Below the pieces are notes generated by a model, which saw only the letters and a list, made by a program, of their open reading frames with translations, was not told the origin of the DNA and searched no databases. This document shows, piece after piece, positions 36,218-43,975 of a stretch of 64,000 nt of DNA. The DNA is from Flavimaribacter sediminis (lineage in GTDB: Bacteria; Pseudomonadota; Alphaproteobacteria; Rhizobiales; Rhizobiaceae): assembly GCF_019492055.1 (NCBI RefSeq), contig NZ_JAICBX010000002.1, positions 620,001 to 684,000 of the forward strand, written 5' to 3'. Position numbers and translations under genes: made by a program. Position 1 is the first letter of the stretch, and each line of letters opens with the position of its first letter.

Positions 36218-37579
36218 ATGGAAGACATAATCATTCAGGAAACGCCACGCGCCGCAAAGGTCGTCGACCGCTCCGACGTGGTCGTGGTCGGCGGCGGCCC
36301 CGCCGGCATATCGGCTGCGGTTTCTGCTGCGCGCAACGGCGCCAGCGTCACGCTTCTGGAACGCTACAACCATCTCGGCGGTCTCGCCTCCGGCGGCATG
36401 GTGCTGTTGCTGGACGACATGCACAACGATCTGGAAATCACCGTGCAGGGGATCTGCATGGAAATGATCGAACGCATGGAAAAGATGGGGCTGTGCGTGG
36501 CGCCGCCAGAACGCGATCGCCAGCCCGACGTTCGGGAAACCCAGCAGATGTGGGAGAAATGGTCGCGCTGGGGCGTGTTCGACTTTCACACCCATTCCAT
36601 GCCGCATCCGGTCTGCTATTCCGCCGCGTTTGATCCGGACGGCTACAAGCGCGCGGCCAACGCCGTTATCCAGGAATCCGGCGTCAAGCTGCGGCTGCAT
36701 TCCTGGTTTTCCTCCTCGATCATCGAGGATGGCGCAATCAAGGGCGTCGTCGTGGAATCCAAGGAAGGTCGTCAGGCGATCATGGGCGACGTGGTCATCG
36801 ACACGACCGGCGACCTCGACGTGGCCGCAAGCGCCGGCGCGCGCTTCCAGGAAGGCTCCTTCATTCTCACCCCGGTCTCGCGCTGGGGCGGCGTCGACAC
36901 AGACAAGGCCGAACGCTTCCAGTATGAACACGTCGAAGAATTCGCCAAACTCGACCATGAGGCAAAGCGCATTATCGGCGGCTGCTGGAACTACTGGTGG
37001 CTGAAAACGCCGTTGCCGGGCGTGGTCTGGCTCAATTGCCCGCATATTCCGAAGCTCGACGGCCTGAAGGTGAACGATCTTACCGGCGTGGAATTCGAGG
37101 GACGCCGCCGGATGGAGGAACTGCTGGACTTTGCCCGCAAGAACCTGCCCGGCTTCGAAAACGCCTATGTAGTGGATTTCGCGCCGCAGACCGGCGTACG
37201 CCAGACGCGCCTGCTCGAAGGCGAGTATGTGGTGACCAAGGACGACGTGATGACCCGCCGGCATTTCCCCGACACGGTGTGTCGCGGCCGCGATTATTAC
37301 ACGCCCTATCGCGCCATGGTGCCGAAGGATATCGAACAGCTTCTGGTGGCCGGCCGGCATTATTCGGCCACGCCGCAGGCGCAGAAATCCAGCCGCGAGA
37401 TCCCGCCATGCATGGCCATGGGCGAAGCAGCCGGCGTGGCGGCCACCGTTGCGCTCAACGCCGGAACATCCGTGCGCAAGGCCGATATCCGTGCGATCCA
37501 GAAGCAGATGCGCGCCCAGGGCGCCGATCCGGGCGACGCGCCTTCGACCAACGCCAGCCTGCAGGAGGCCGCAGAATGA
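36218..37579 (+). CDS. FAD-dependent oxidoreductase
   Basis: 453 residues, soluble. DVVVVGGGPAGISAAVSAARNGASVTLLER (about 20-49) is the FAD Rossmann motif; later DTTGDLDVAASAGA and the C-terminal LLVAGRHYSATPQ...MGEAAGVAATVAL complete the fold of the FAD_oxidored family. Substrate unknown. It follows the importer by 58 bp and overlaps the CoA-transferase gene as ATGA, so it belongs to the same catabolic operon; the ferredoxin at 41372-41713 may be its partner, which is inference. Confidence 0.85.
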   Translation: MEDIIIQETPRAAKVVDRSDVVVVGGGPAGISAAVSAARNGASVTLLERYNHLGGLASGGMVLLLDDMHNDLEITVQGICMEMIERMEKMGLCVAPPERDRQPDVRETQQMWEKWSRWGVFDFHTHSMPHPVCYSAAFDPDGYKRAANAVIQESGVKLRLHSWFSSSIIEDGAIKGVVVESKEGRQAIMGDVVIDTTGDLDVAASAGARFQEGSFILTPVSRWGGVDTDKAERFQYEHVEEFAKLDHEAKRIIGGCWNYWWLKTPLPGVVWLNCPHIPKLDGLKVNDLTGVEFEGRRRMEELLDFARKNLPGFENAYVVDFAPQTGVRQTRLLEGEYVVTKDDVMTRRHFPDTVCRGRDYYTPYRAMVPKDIEQLLVAGRHYSATPQAQKSSREIPPCMAMGEAAGVAATVALNAGTSVRKADIRAIQKQMRAQGADPGDAPSTNASLQEAAE

Positions 37580-38736
37580 CCCCATTGCCACTCGACGGAA
37601 TCCGGGTGATCGACTTCACGCAGGTCATGCTTGGCCCCAGCTGCACGCAGATGGTCGCCGACTATGGCGCCGAGGTCATCAAGATCGAGAAGCAGAAGAT
37701 CGGCGATCTGTCGCGCTGGTCGCTTGGCTCCGACCCGGACGGCCTCAACAATCCGGTTTTCAGTTCACTGAACCGCAACAAGAAGAGCGTCGCGGTCGAT
37801 CTGAAGAGCGAGACGGTTCGCCAGCAGATTCTGGAGCTGATCGACAGCGCCGACGTGGTGGTCAGCAATTTCCGGCCCGGCGTGATGGAGCGTATGGGAT
37901 TCGGCTATGAGGATCTGAAAGAGCGCAATCCCCGACTGATCTACGCCGTCGGCACCGGCTACGGGATCGACGGTCCCTACCGCCACAAAGGCGGACAGGA
38001 CGTGCTCGCCCAGGCGATGTCCGGCGCAATGGCGCGCAAGGCCGATCCCACGCATCCCACAGCGATCTATGCGACCACGCTGTGCGATTATTCCGCTGGG
38101 ATGCACCTCTTCCAGGGGATTTTGCTGGCGATCCTTCAACGCGAGAAGACAGGACGGGGCCAGCTTCTCTCCGTCAGCCTCTATTCGTCGATGATCGCCA
38201 TGCAGATGCAGGAAGCCGCCGTCCACATGATGCGCGGCAAGGACCTGAACTGGGCGGCGTTTCCGTTGACCGGCGTGTTCGAGACGACGGATCGTCCCGT
38301 CGCAATGGTCGGCGCGTTCAAGGAAAACCCTCTGCGCGACATCTGCGAAGCGCTGGAAATCGATGACCTGTCGAAGAACGAACGCTACGCCGATTTCGAT
38401 TCTCAGATGGCGCATCGTCCGGAACTGCAGGCGATCTTCCGGGAGCGTTTCGCCCAGGAATCATCCGCACACTGGATCGAAAGACTGGAAGGCGTCGATA
38501 TCCTGTGCTCGAAGGTCATGACACTGCCTGAAGCTCTTGAAGACGAACAGACCATCGTCAACGGATTGATCCTGGAAGCCGGCGAAACACCGGCGGGACC
38601 GGTCCGTCTTATCGGATCGCCGATCGACATGTCGGACGCCAAAGTCACTGTGCGGCTGAAGCCTCCGAAACTCGGCGAGCACAATGACGAGTACCTTTCC
38701 CGGCAGGATAATTTGGCCGAGGCAAAGGCGTCATGA
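37576..38736 (+). CDS. CaiB/BaiF family (formyl-CoA transferase type) CoA-transferase
   Basis: 386 residues, class III CoA-transferase. It shows PLDGIRVIDFTQVMLGPSCTQMVADYGAEVIKIE at the N-terminus, SVAVDLKS and the aspartate D171 in LCDYSAG, matching the nucleophile of Frc. It activates an acid as its CoA ester, presumably the imported substrate or an intermediate. ATG overlaps the previous stop (ATGA). Confidence 0.92.
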   Translation: MTPLPLDGIRVIDFTQVMLGPSCTQMVADYGAEVIKIEKQKIGDLSRWSLGSDPDGLNNPVFSSLNRNKKSVAVDLKSETVRQQILELIDSADVVVSNFRPGVMERMGFGYEDLKERNPRLIYAVGTGYGIDGPYRHKGGQDVLAQAMSGAMARKADPTHPTAIYATTLCDYSAGMHLFQGILLAILQREKTGRGQLLSVSLYSSMIAMQMQEAAVHMMRGKDLNWAAFPLTGVFETTDRPVAMVGAFKENPLRDICEALEIDDLSKNERYADFDSQMAHRPELQAIFRERFAQESSAHWIERLEGVDILCSKVMTLPEALEDEQTIVNGLILEAGETPAGPVRLIGSPIDMSDAKVTVRLKPPKLGEHNDEYLSRQDNLAEAKAS

Positions 38737-39506
38737 ACGTCCTTTATTCGGTTGAGGACGGCGTCGCCCGCGTGACACTCGATCGGCCCGAACGGCTTAA
38801 CGCCGTCGACGCCGCAACCGCGGCGGAGCTGGAGGCGATCTGGCTTGATCTGGAAAGCCGGTCGGATGTTTATTGCGTGGTCATAACCGGCGCCGGCGAG
38901 AAGGCTTTCTGCGCCGGCGCGGACATGAAGGGAACCGGATCCTCGGGACTGGAATACTGGGCGGAGACGCGCCCGAACGGTTTTGGAGGACTGAGCTTCC
39001 GAACAAGCCTCGACATTCCGGTCATCGCCCGCGTCAACGGCTACGCGCTGGGCGGCGGTTTCGAGATGGTGATGGGCTGCGATATCGTCGTCGCTTCGAA
39101 AACAGCCCGTTTCGGACTGCCGGAAGCGCGCGTCGGACGAATGCCGCTCGACGGCGGCATGGTGCTCCTGCAGCGCAAAATCCCGCACAATCTCGCCATG
39201 GGAGTCATGCTCGCCGGTCGGCAGGTTTCCGCCGAAGAACTCCATCGCTACGGCCTTGTCAATGAAGTGACCGAACCTGAAGCGCTCGACGACGCGGTCG
39301 ACGCCTGGGTCAAGGACATTCTCGCCGGCGCGCCGCTGTCTCTGCGCGCAATCAAGCAGACGGTCAACCGAACGGCGCATCTGACGCCTGCGGAAGCGCA
39401 GGCGCTGAAGACGCCGGCGCTGGTTGCGGCGCTTACCAGCGAGGACGCCGAGGAAGGCGTCGCAGCCTTCCGCGAAAAACGCGCGCCAGTGTGGCGCGGT
39501 CGCTGA
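38733..39506 (+). CDS. Enoyl-CoA hydratase/isomerase family protein
   Basis: 257-residue crotonase. CAGADMKG provides the oxyanion hole, YALGGGFEMVMGCDIVVAS and FGLPEARVG the catalytic-glutamate region. The alanine-rich end AFREKRAPVWRGR is standard. Working with the CoA-transferase it would hydrate or isomerise an enoyl-CoA. ATGA overlap with the upstream gene; last gene of the operon before lysR. Confidence 0.93.
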   Translation: MNVLYSVEDGVARVTLDRPERLNAVDAATAAELEAIWLDLESRSDVYCVVITGAGEKAFCAGADMKGTGSSGLEYWAETRPNGFGGLSFRTSLDIPVIARVNGYALGGGFEMVMGCDIVVASKTARFGLPEARVGRMPLDGGMVLLQRKIPHNLAMGVMLAGRQVSAEELHRYGLVNEVTEPEALDDAVDAWVKDILAGAPLSLRAIKQTVNRTAHLTPAEAQALKTPALVAALTSEDAEEGVAAFREKRAPVWRGR

Positions 39507-39532
39507 TACGGATCAGCGCCGCTTCCAATTCC

Positions 39533-39565
39533 CGGCCTCCGGAACTAACGTGAACCCGGAGGCCG
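39533..39565 (+). promoter_or_regulatory. Hairpin that buries the ribosome-binding site of the LysR gene
   Basis: CGGCCTCCGG (39533-39542) and CCGGAGGCCG (39556-39565) form a perfect 10-bp stem with a 13-nt loop. The GGAGG Shine-Dalgarno of the LysR gene (ATG 39570) lies in the right arm. This may lower LysR translation on a read-through mRNA, or serve as a weak terminator of the upstream operon; there is no T-run. Confidence 0.65.
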
Positions 39566-39569
39566 ATTC

Positions 39570-40478
39570 ATGCACGCAGCCATTCTCAGATACTTCGCGA
39601 CAGTCGCGCGGTCAGGTTCGATCCGCAAGGCCTCGGAAGAACTGCATGTCGCGACATCGGCCCTGAGCCGGCAAATCCAGAAACTGGAAGACGAACTCGG
39701 CGCGCCGCTTTTCGAGCGACTGCCGAAAGGTCTGCGGCTGACGCGCGCCGGCGAGATCGTGCTTGCCCACGCAGACCGCACCCTGCAGGAATTCGATGTT
39801 CTGACCGGCGAACTCGGCGCGCTGAAGGGCATGAAAACCGGCCAGGTGCGGATCGCCTGCCTCGACAGTCTGCTTGTGCATTTTCTCCCGGCTGAAATCC
39901 GCAGGTTCCACAGGGCGCATCCCGGCGTCAATTTTCGTGTGCAAACCGGCGCACATGGCCGGGTGACCAGCCTGGTGGCCGATGGAGAGGCTGATTTCGC
40001 GATCACCTTCAACATCTCGCCGCCCGACGACATGCAGCTCATCCACGACATCTCCATGCCTCTCAAAGCCATGGTTGCGAAAGACCATCCGTTGGCGCGT
40101 TCGCCGGCCGTGACACTGAGCGAGTGCGCGCAGTACAACCTGCTTCTCCAACTCGATACGGAGCCGATCCGCTCCCTGATCGAGGTTGAGCTGTCCGTGC
40201 TTCACCGCAGCGGACGCAATTTCGTCACCAGCAACCACATTATGCTGCTGCGGCAACTGGTGAAGGACGGGTTGGGGGTCGCCTTCTACACGCCGATCGG
40301 CCTGGTCGAGGAACTGAGTTCCGGCGAGATCGTCGGGGTGCCGCTCAAGGGAACGCGTCTGGGCGCATTGCGGCTCGGCATTCTCGTTCCGAAACGCCGT
40401 CAGATGACCCGGGCATCCCACGCCATGATCGAGCAAATAGGCGCCGCGCTGGCCCAACTCGAAAAATCCGTTCCCTGA
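39570..40478 (+). CDS. LysR family transcriptional regulator
   Basis: 302 residues: N-terminal winged helix (1-60, SIRKASEELHVATSALSRQIQKLEDELGAPLFERLPKGLRLT) and a type-2 periplasmic-like ligand domain. It lies at the centre of the catabolic region, after the ABC-to-crotonase operon and facing the dapA-like gene, so it is the obvious regulator of the region. Predicted sites at 33359-33373 and 41771-41785. Confidence 0.95.
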   Translation: MHAAILRYFATVARSGSIRKASEELHVATSALSRQIQKLEDELGAPLFERLPKGLRLTRAGEIVLAHADRTLQEFDVLTGELGALKGMKTGQVRIACLDSLLVHFLPAEIRRFHRAHPGVNFRVQTGAHGRVTSLVADGEADFAITFNISPPDDMQLIHDISMPLKAMVAKDHPLARSPAVTLSECAQYNLLLQLDTEPIRSLIEVELSVLHRSGRNFVTSNHIMLLRQLVKDGLGVAFYTPIGLVEELSSGEIVGVPLKGTRLGALRLGILVPKRRQMTRASHAMIEQIGAALAQLEKSVP

Positions 40479-40496
40479 TCAGGCGGCGCGCAGCGC

Positions 40497-41366
40497 CTAC
40501 CCAATCTGCTCGACGAGATCAGCCTGTTGCGCGTCGGTCAGCGGCAGGAAAGGCGGCAGCGGCATGGCCGCAGAGGCTTTCCCAAGACGTTTGGCGACAA
40601 GGTATTTCACGCTTGGTACAAGCGGGAAGGACGACACTGTCGTGCGCACGTGACGAACGGAGTCCAGCAGATCCGAATTGCCTTGGTCTGCAAGGAGCGC
40701 GGCAGAGCCGGCGGGATCGATGTTGACGGTTGCGGAAATGCAGCCGGCGTACCCGTCGCGATCGCAATTCGCCAACGCCGCCTCGTTGCTGGGGAAGACA
40801 TCGAAGCCGTCGATCTTCGCCATGGCGGCCGCATAGTCGAGATCGCCGGAACTATCCTTCATTCCGACAATTCTTTCAGGAAAGGAAGCCGACAGGCGAC
40901 GCGCCAGATCCTCGCTGAAGCGGATCCCGGTCAATTGCGGATAATTGTAGAGATAGATGGCAATCGGTGTTGCAGACGTTTCCTCCACCAGCCGCGCGAA
41001 CCAGGCGTAGAGGCCGTCATCGGTCACCGGCTTGTAGTACCAGGGCGGCAGGACGAGCGCCGCCGCAAAGCCGCATTCATGCGCATACCGGGTGAGTTCG
41101 ACCGTCGTCGCCAGATCGGGCGTTGCGGCGCCGACCATCAGCTTCGATCCGTCAAAGGCCCGCGAAGCGGCCGTCATCACGGCCTTGCGATCAACCACGG
41201 ACAAGGAATTCGCCTCGCCCGTCGAGCCGAGAACGTTCAGCGCGTCGCACCCGTTGTCGAGCGCCCAGCGGCAATGCGCCGTGAAGGCTTCGAGGTCGGG
41301 ATGGAAGGAGGAATCGAGCGGTGTCGGAACGGCAGCGACAACGCCCTTCAGCCGGTGTAAAGTCAT
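40497..41366 (-). CDS. DapA/NanA-family lyase
   Basis: 289-residue TIM-barrel class I aldolase-type enzyme. K170 in GMKDSSGD is the Schiff-base lysine and Y140 in YLYNYPQL the second catalytic residue. It lacks the housekeeping context of dapA and lies in an unrelated catabolic cluster, so it probably splits or decarboxylates a keto-acid there. Convergent with the LysR gene; 5 bp after the ferredoxin gene on the same strand. Confidence 0.88.
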   Translation of the reverse strand: MTLHRLKGVVAAVPTPLDSSFHPDLEAFTAHCRWALDNGCDALNVLGSTGEANSLSVVDRKAVMTAASRAFDGSKLMVGAATPDLATTVELTRYAHECGFAAALVLPPWYYKPVTDDGLYAWFARLVEETSATPIAIYLYNYPQLTGIRFSEDLARRLSASFPERIVGMKDSSGDLDYAAAMAKIDGFDVFPSNEAALANCDRDGYAGCISATVNIDPAGSAALLADQGNSDLLDSVRHVRTTVSSFPLVPSVKYLVAKRLGKASAAMPLPPFLPLTDAQQADLVEQIG

Positions 41367-41371
41367 GATTT

Positions 41372-41713
41372 CTATGCCTGCGCTGTGTGGAGGATGGGAA
41401 GTGCTGCAACGAGCGGGTGATCACTGGCGGTGGTGTTAGATGAATCCCAGCCGCCTGGCGAGCCCAGACCAGAGACGTTCTCGTTGAAATATTCGCGGTT
41501 GATGGCTTCGTAATGCTGCATGTCCGCAGTGATCTCGCCGTCCCAGGTTATGGCGTCGACCGGACAGATAGACAGGCAAATGCCGCAATTCACGCATTCG
41601 TCCGGGTGGATATAGAACATGCGGCCGCCCTCATAGATACAATCGACCGGGCACACGTCGGTGCAGTCGCCATCCTTCACATCCACGCAGGGTTCGGTAA
41701 TGATATAGGCCAT
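41372..41713 (-). CDS. 7Fe ferredoxin (FdxA type)
   Basis: 113 residues from ATG 41713 (a TTG lies 42 bp upstream). Cysteines at 9, 17 and 50 fit a [3Fe-4S] site, and 21, 40, 43 and 46 a [4Fe-4S] site, with YEGGRMFYIHPDECVNCGIC in between. It moves low-potential electrons, perhaps for the FAD oxidoreductase of this cluster. A shared palindrome lies 57 bp upstream. Confidence 0.92.
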   Translation of the reverse strand: MAYIITEPCVDVKDGDCTDVCPVDCIYEGGRMFYIHPDECVNCGICLSICPVDAITWDGEITADMQHYEAINREYFNENVSGLGSPGGWDSSNTTASDHPLVAALPILHTAQA

Positions 41714-41769
41714 GTCCGGACCATGGCACTGGAAACCGTTCCAATAAAGAGCCAATTTTCGTTAAATCT

Positions 41770-41787
41770 GTTGCCGTTTCGGCAATC
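41770..41787. promoter_or_regulatory. Second copy of the LysR-type palindrome, upstream of the ferredoxin gene
   Basis: GTTGCCGTTTCGGCAATC, identical over 18 bp to the sequence at 33358-33375. The 15-bp core (41771-41785) is a perfect palindrome of T-N11-A form. It sits 57 bp before the ferredoxin ATG and just after the BKACE stop (41791), so the ferredoxin-lyase pair may have its own promoter. Confidence 0.6.
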
Positions 41788-41790
41788 CGA

Positions 41791-42588
41791 TCACTTCCCG
41801 GCCAGCGACACAAGCTCCCGGATGCGTTCGACATTGTCTTCCGCCACCGCGCCATCGCGGTTCCAGAGACTGTTTTCGAAGCCGATGCGCGCCTTGCCAC
41901 CACGGCTCAGAGCCGCAAGGAGACAGTCGGTTTCTCCTGATCCAAAGGCGCACAGCGCCCATTCGGCGCCGTTGTTCTGAAGACTTGATCCCTCGAACAA
42001 CGACAGGAACGGATCGAGATCTTCCGGCGCGCTCTGCTGACCGACGGTGTAGCGTCCAAGCACGAAGAGCAGCTGAATATTACCTGCCGGGAGAACGGCG
42101 GAGTCCAAAAGGCCTATCAGACGACCGAGATCCTCAGCATCGTACAGGATGTGCTGCACCTGCACGCCCTCATCCGCTGCCCAGTGATAGAATTCAGAAG
42201 CGGCGGAAACATCCTCCGTGACAGGAATCATTTCGCGCAAGGCGACGGATACGGATTTCGGCATGACGTCGCGCACAAGACGGCGCTGCTCATCCGGCGA
42301 ATAGCGGCCGACCGCCTCGGTGGTGATCTGAACCTGCATCTCGGGAACCGCCTGCGCCATTTCGGCGATCAGTTCCAGGTAGAGACCGGCGTCCAGAACA
42401 TGAGCGCCTGCGGCGTCGCGCACATGGGCGTGAAGACCACCTGCGCCGGCTTCAAAACAGGCGCGCGCGCAAGCGACGATTTCGTCTATCATGATCGGGA
42501 TTTTCGGATGATCGGCTTTCGTGCGCCTCGCCCCGGTGGGCGCGACCATGATGCGCGGAAGGCTGTGCAGGGGCAGAGAGGACTCCAT
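41791..42588 (-). CDS. BKACE family beta-keto acid cleavage enzyme (DUF849)
   Basis: 265 residues. GGLHAHVRD (H53, H55) supplies zinc ligands, VAPTGA near the N-terminus is the other family block, and VQITTEAVG follows. BKACE enzymes use acetyl-CoA to turn a beta-keto acid into acetoacetate and a CoA thioester; substrates range from beta-ketoadipate-like compounds to dehydrocarnitine. Shorter than the usual 280-310 residues. It starts without a clear Shine-Dalgarno. Confidence 0.85.
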   Translation of the reverse strand: MESSLPLHSLPRIMVAPTGARRTKADHPKIPIMIDEIVACARACFEAGAGGLHAHVRDAAGAHVLDAGLYLELIAEMAQAVPEMQVQITTEAVGRYSPDEQRRLVRDVMPKSVSVALREMIPVTEDVSAASEFYHWAADEGVQVQHILYDAEDLGRLIGLLDSAVLPAGNIQLLFVLGRYTVGQQSAPEDLDPFLSLFEGSSLQNNGAEWALCAFGSGETDCLLAALSRGGKARIGFENSLWNRDGAVAEDNVERIRELVSLAGK

Positions 42589-42924
42589 TTTTTGGACATC
42601 AGGCTCTGGAACAGCGCCGGATCATACTCAAGTTCCTTTGATTGACAACGTATGATTTGTTTGGAAGACTTCCTCCCTACCAATAAGGGAACTCGCAGGA
42701 GCGGGAGTGTGGACAGTCTTTTTTCCGTTAACCACCAGATCGCACACAGAAATAGCCTGCCAAGCCAGCCCCCCCTTTTGTCCGGAAGGACGACACCCGG
42801 TTCTTTTTCTCCCCTGTCGCGAAAGGCGTCCAGCCAGAAAGCTGACAACGGAGGCGAAGACACATAGGCGCCGGCCCGGAAATGACCGGCCAGCGTCACA
42901 ACGAACATCAATCAGGGAGCACAT
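42589..42924. other. 336-bp divergent promoter region between the BKACE and TAXI genes
   Basis: No gene supported on either strand; ORFs here are out of frame with anything recognisable. It holds a possible -35 element TTGACA at 42642 on the plus strand. Both the BKACE operon (minus) and the TAXI-TRAP operon (plus) must be transcribed from it. I see no copy of the 15-bp LysR palindrome here. Confidence 0.55.
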
Positions 42925-43896
42925 ATGATGTTAGCACGTAAAATTCTGGCCGGATCGGCGCTCGCCGCAACACTGGCCTTCTCAAGCGGTTATGCAGCCG
43001 CCGAGACCTTCGTGACGATTGGCACTGGCGGACAAACCGGCGTTTACTACCAGGTGGGCGGCGCCATCTGCCGGCTGGTCAATCGCGGCACGTCGGACCA
43101 CGACATCAAGTGCACGCACACGACCGGCGGCTCCGTCGCCAACATCAACGGAATTCGCAACGGCGATCTTGACCTCGGCGTCGCCCAGTCCGACTGGCAG
43201 TACCACGCCTATAACGGCACGGCGCCCGAACAGTTTCCCGACGGAGCATTCGAGGGATTGAGGGCTGTTTTTTCTGTGCATCCCGAGCCGTTCACCGTGG
43301 TCGCGCGCGCCGATTCCGGCATCGACAGCTTCGATGATCTGAAAGGCAAGCGCGTCAATGTCGGCAATCCGGGCTCCGGTCAGCGCGGCACGATGGAAGT
43401 GCTGATGAAGGAGATGGGCTGGACGATGGACGACTTCGCCCTCGCCTCCGAGCTGAAGTCCTCCGAGCAGTCGGCGGCGCTCTGCGACAACAAGGTTGAC
43501 GCCATTGTCTTTACCGTCGGCCATCCGAACGGTTCGATCAAAGAGGCCACTACCTCCTGCGAATCAAAGCTGATCAGCGTCGACAATGACGCAACCAAGA
43601 AGCTCGTAAACGACAACGCCTTCTACGCGGTGGCGACCATTCCAGGCGGCATGTACGCCGGAACCGACGACGACACGACAACCTTCGGCGTCGGCGCAAC
43701 CTTCGTCGCCTCCACCGATACGCCTGATGAAGTGGTCTATGAAATCACCAAGGCGGTGTTCGAGAATTTCGACCGGTTCAAGAAGATGCACCCCGCCTTC
43801 GCCAATCTGAATCAGGAAGACATGATCAAGAACAACCTGTCGGCGCCGCTGCATGACGGCGCGGCCAAATACTACAAGGAACAGGGCTGGATGTAA
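42925..43896 (+). CDS. TAXI-type TRAP transporter solute-binding protein
   Basis: 323 residues with a Sec signal peptide (LARKILAGSALAATLAFSSGYAAA) and the TAXI binding core VTIGTGGQTGVYYQVGGAICRLVN. It captures a substrate for the fused permease encoded downstream. TAXI systems commonly carry glutamate or dicarboxylates but the ligand here is unknown. A stable hairpin separates it from the permease gene. Confidence 0.93.
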   Translation: MMLARKILAGSALAATLAFSSGYAAAETFVTIGTGGQTGVYYQVGGAICRLVNRGTSDHDIKCTHTTGGSVANINGIRNGDLDLGVAQSDWQYHAYNGTAPEQFPDGAFEGLRAVFSVHPEPFTVVARADSGIDSFDDLKGKRVNVGNPGSGQRGTMEVLMKEMGWTMDDFALASELKSSEQSAALCDNKVDAIVFTVGHPNGSIKEATTSCESKLISVDNDATKKLVNDNAFYAVATIPGGMYAGTDDDTTTFGVGATFVASTDTPDEVVYEITKAVFENFDRFKKMHPAFANLNQEDMIKNNLSAPLHDGAAKYYKEQGWM

Positions 43897-43909
43897 TCCT
43901 CAGCCAGCA

Positions 43910-43934
43910 GCGGGCGTCTTTCACGGACGCCCGC
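43910..43934 (+). terminator. Intercistronic hairpin between the TAXI and TRAP permease genes
   Basis: GCGGGCGTC (43910-43918) and GACGCCCGC (43926-43934) make a perfect 9-bp GC-rich stem with a 7-nt loop, but are followed by A-rich DNA, not a T-run. Like the pstS hairpin it probably stabilises the binding-protein message. Confidence 0.55.
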
Positions 43935-43975
43935 CGCAAAAATAATAAAACGGGGAAGGCCACGGGGGCGTTACG

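Noticed and set aside
42489-42911. A 140-codon minus-strand ORF in the BKACE-TAXI gap
   Set aside because: Its end overlaps the BKACE gene in another frame and the rest lacks a recognisable domain or Shine-Dalgarno.
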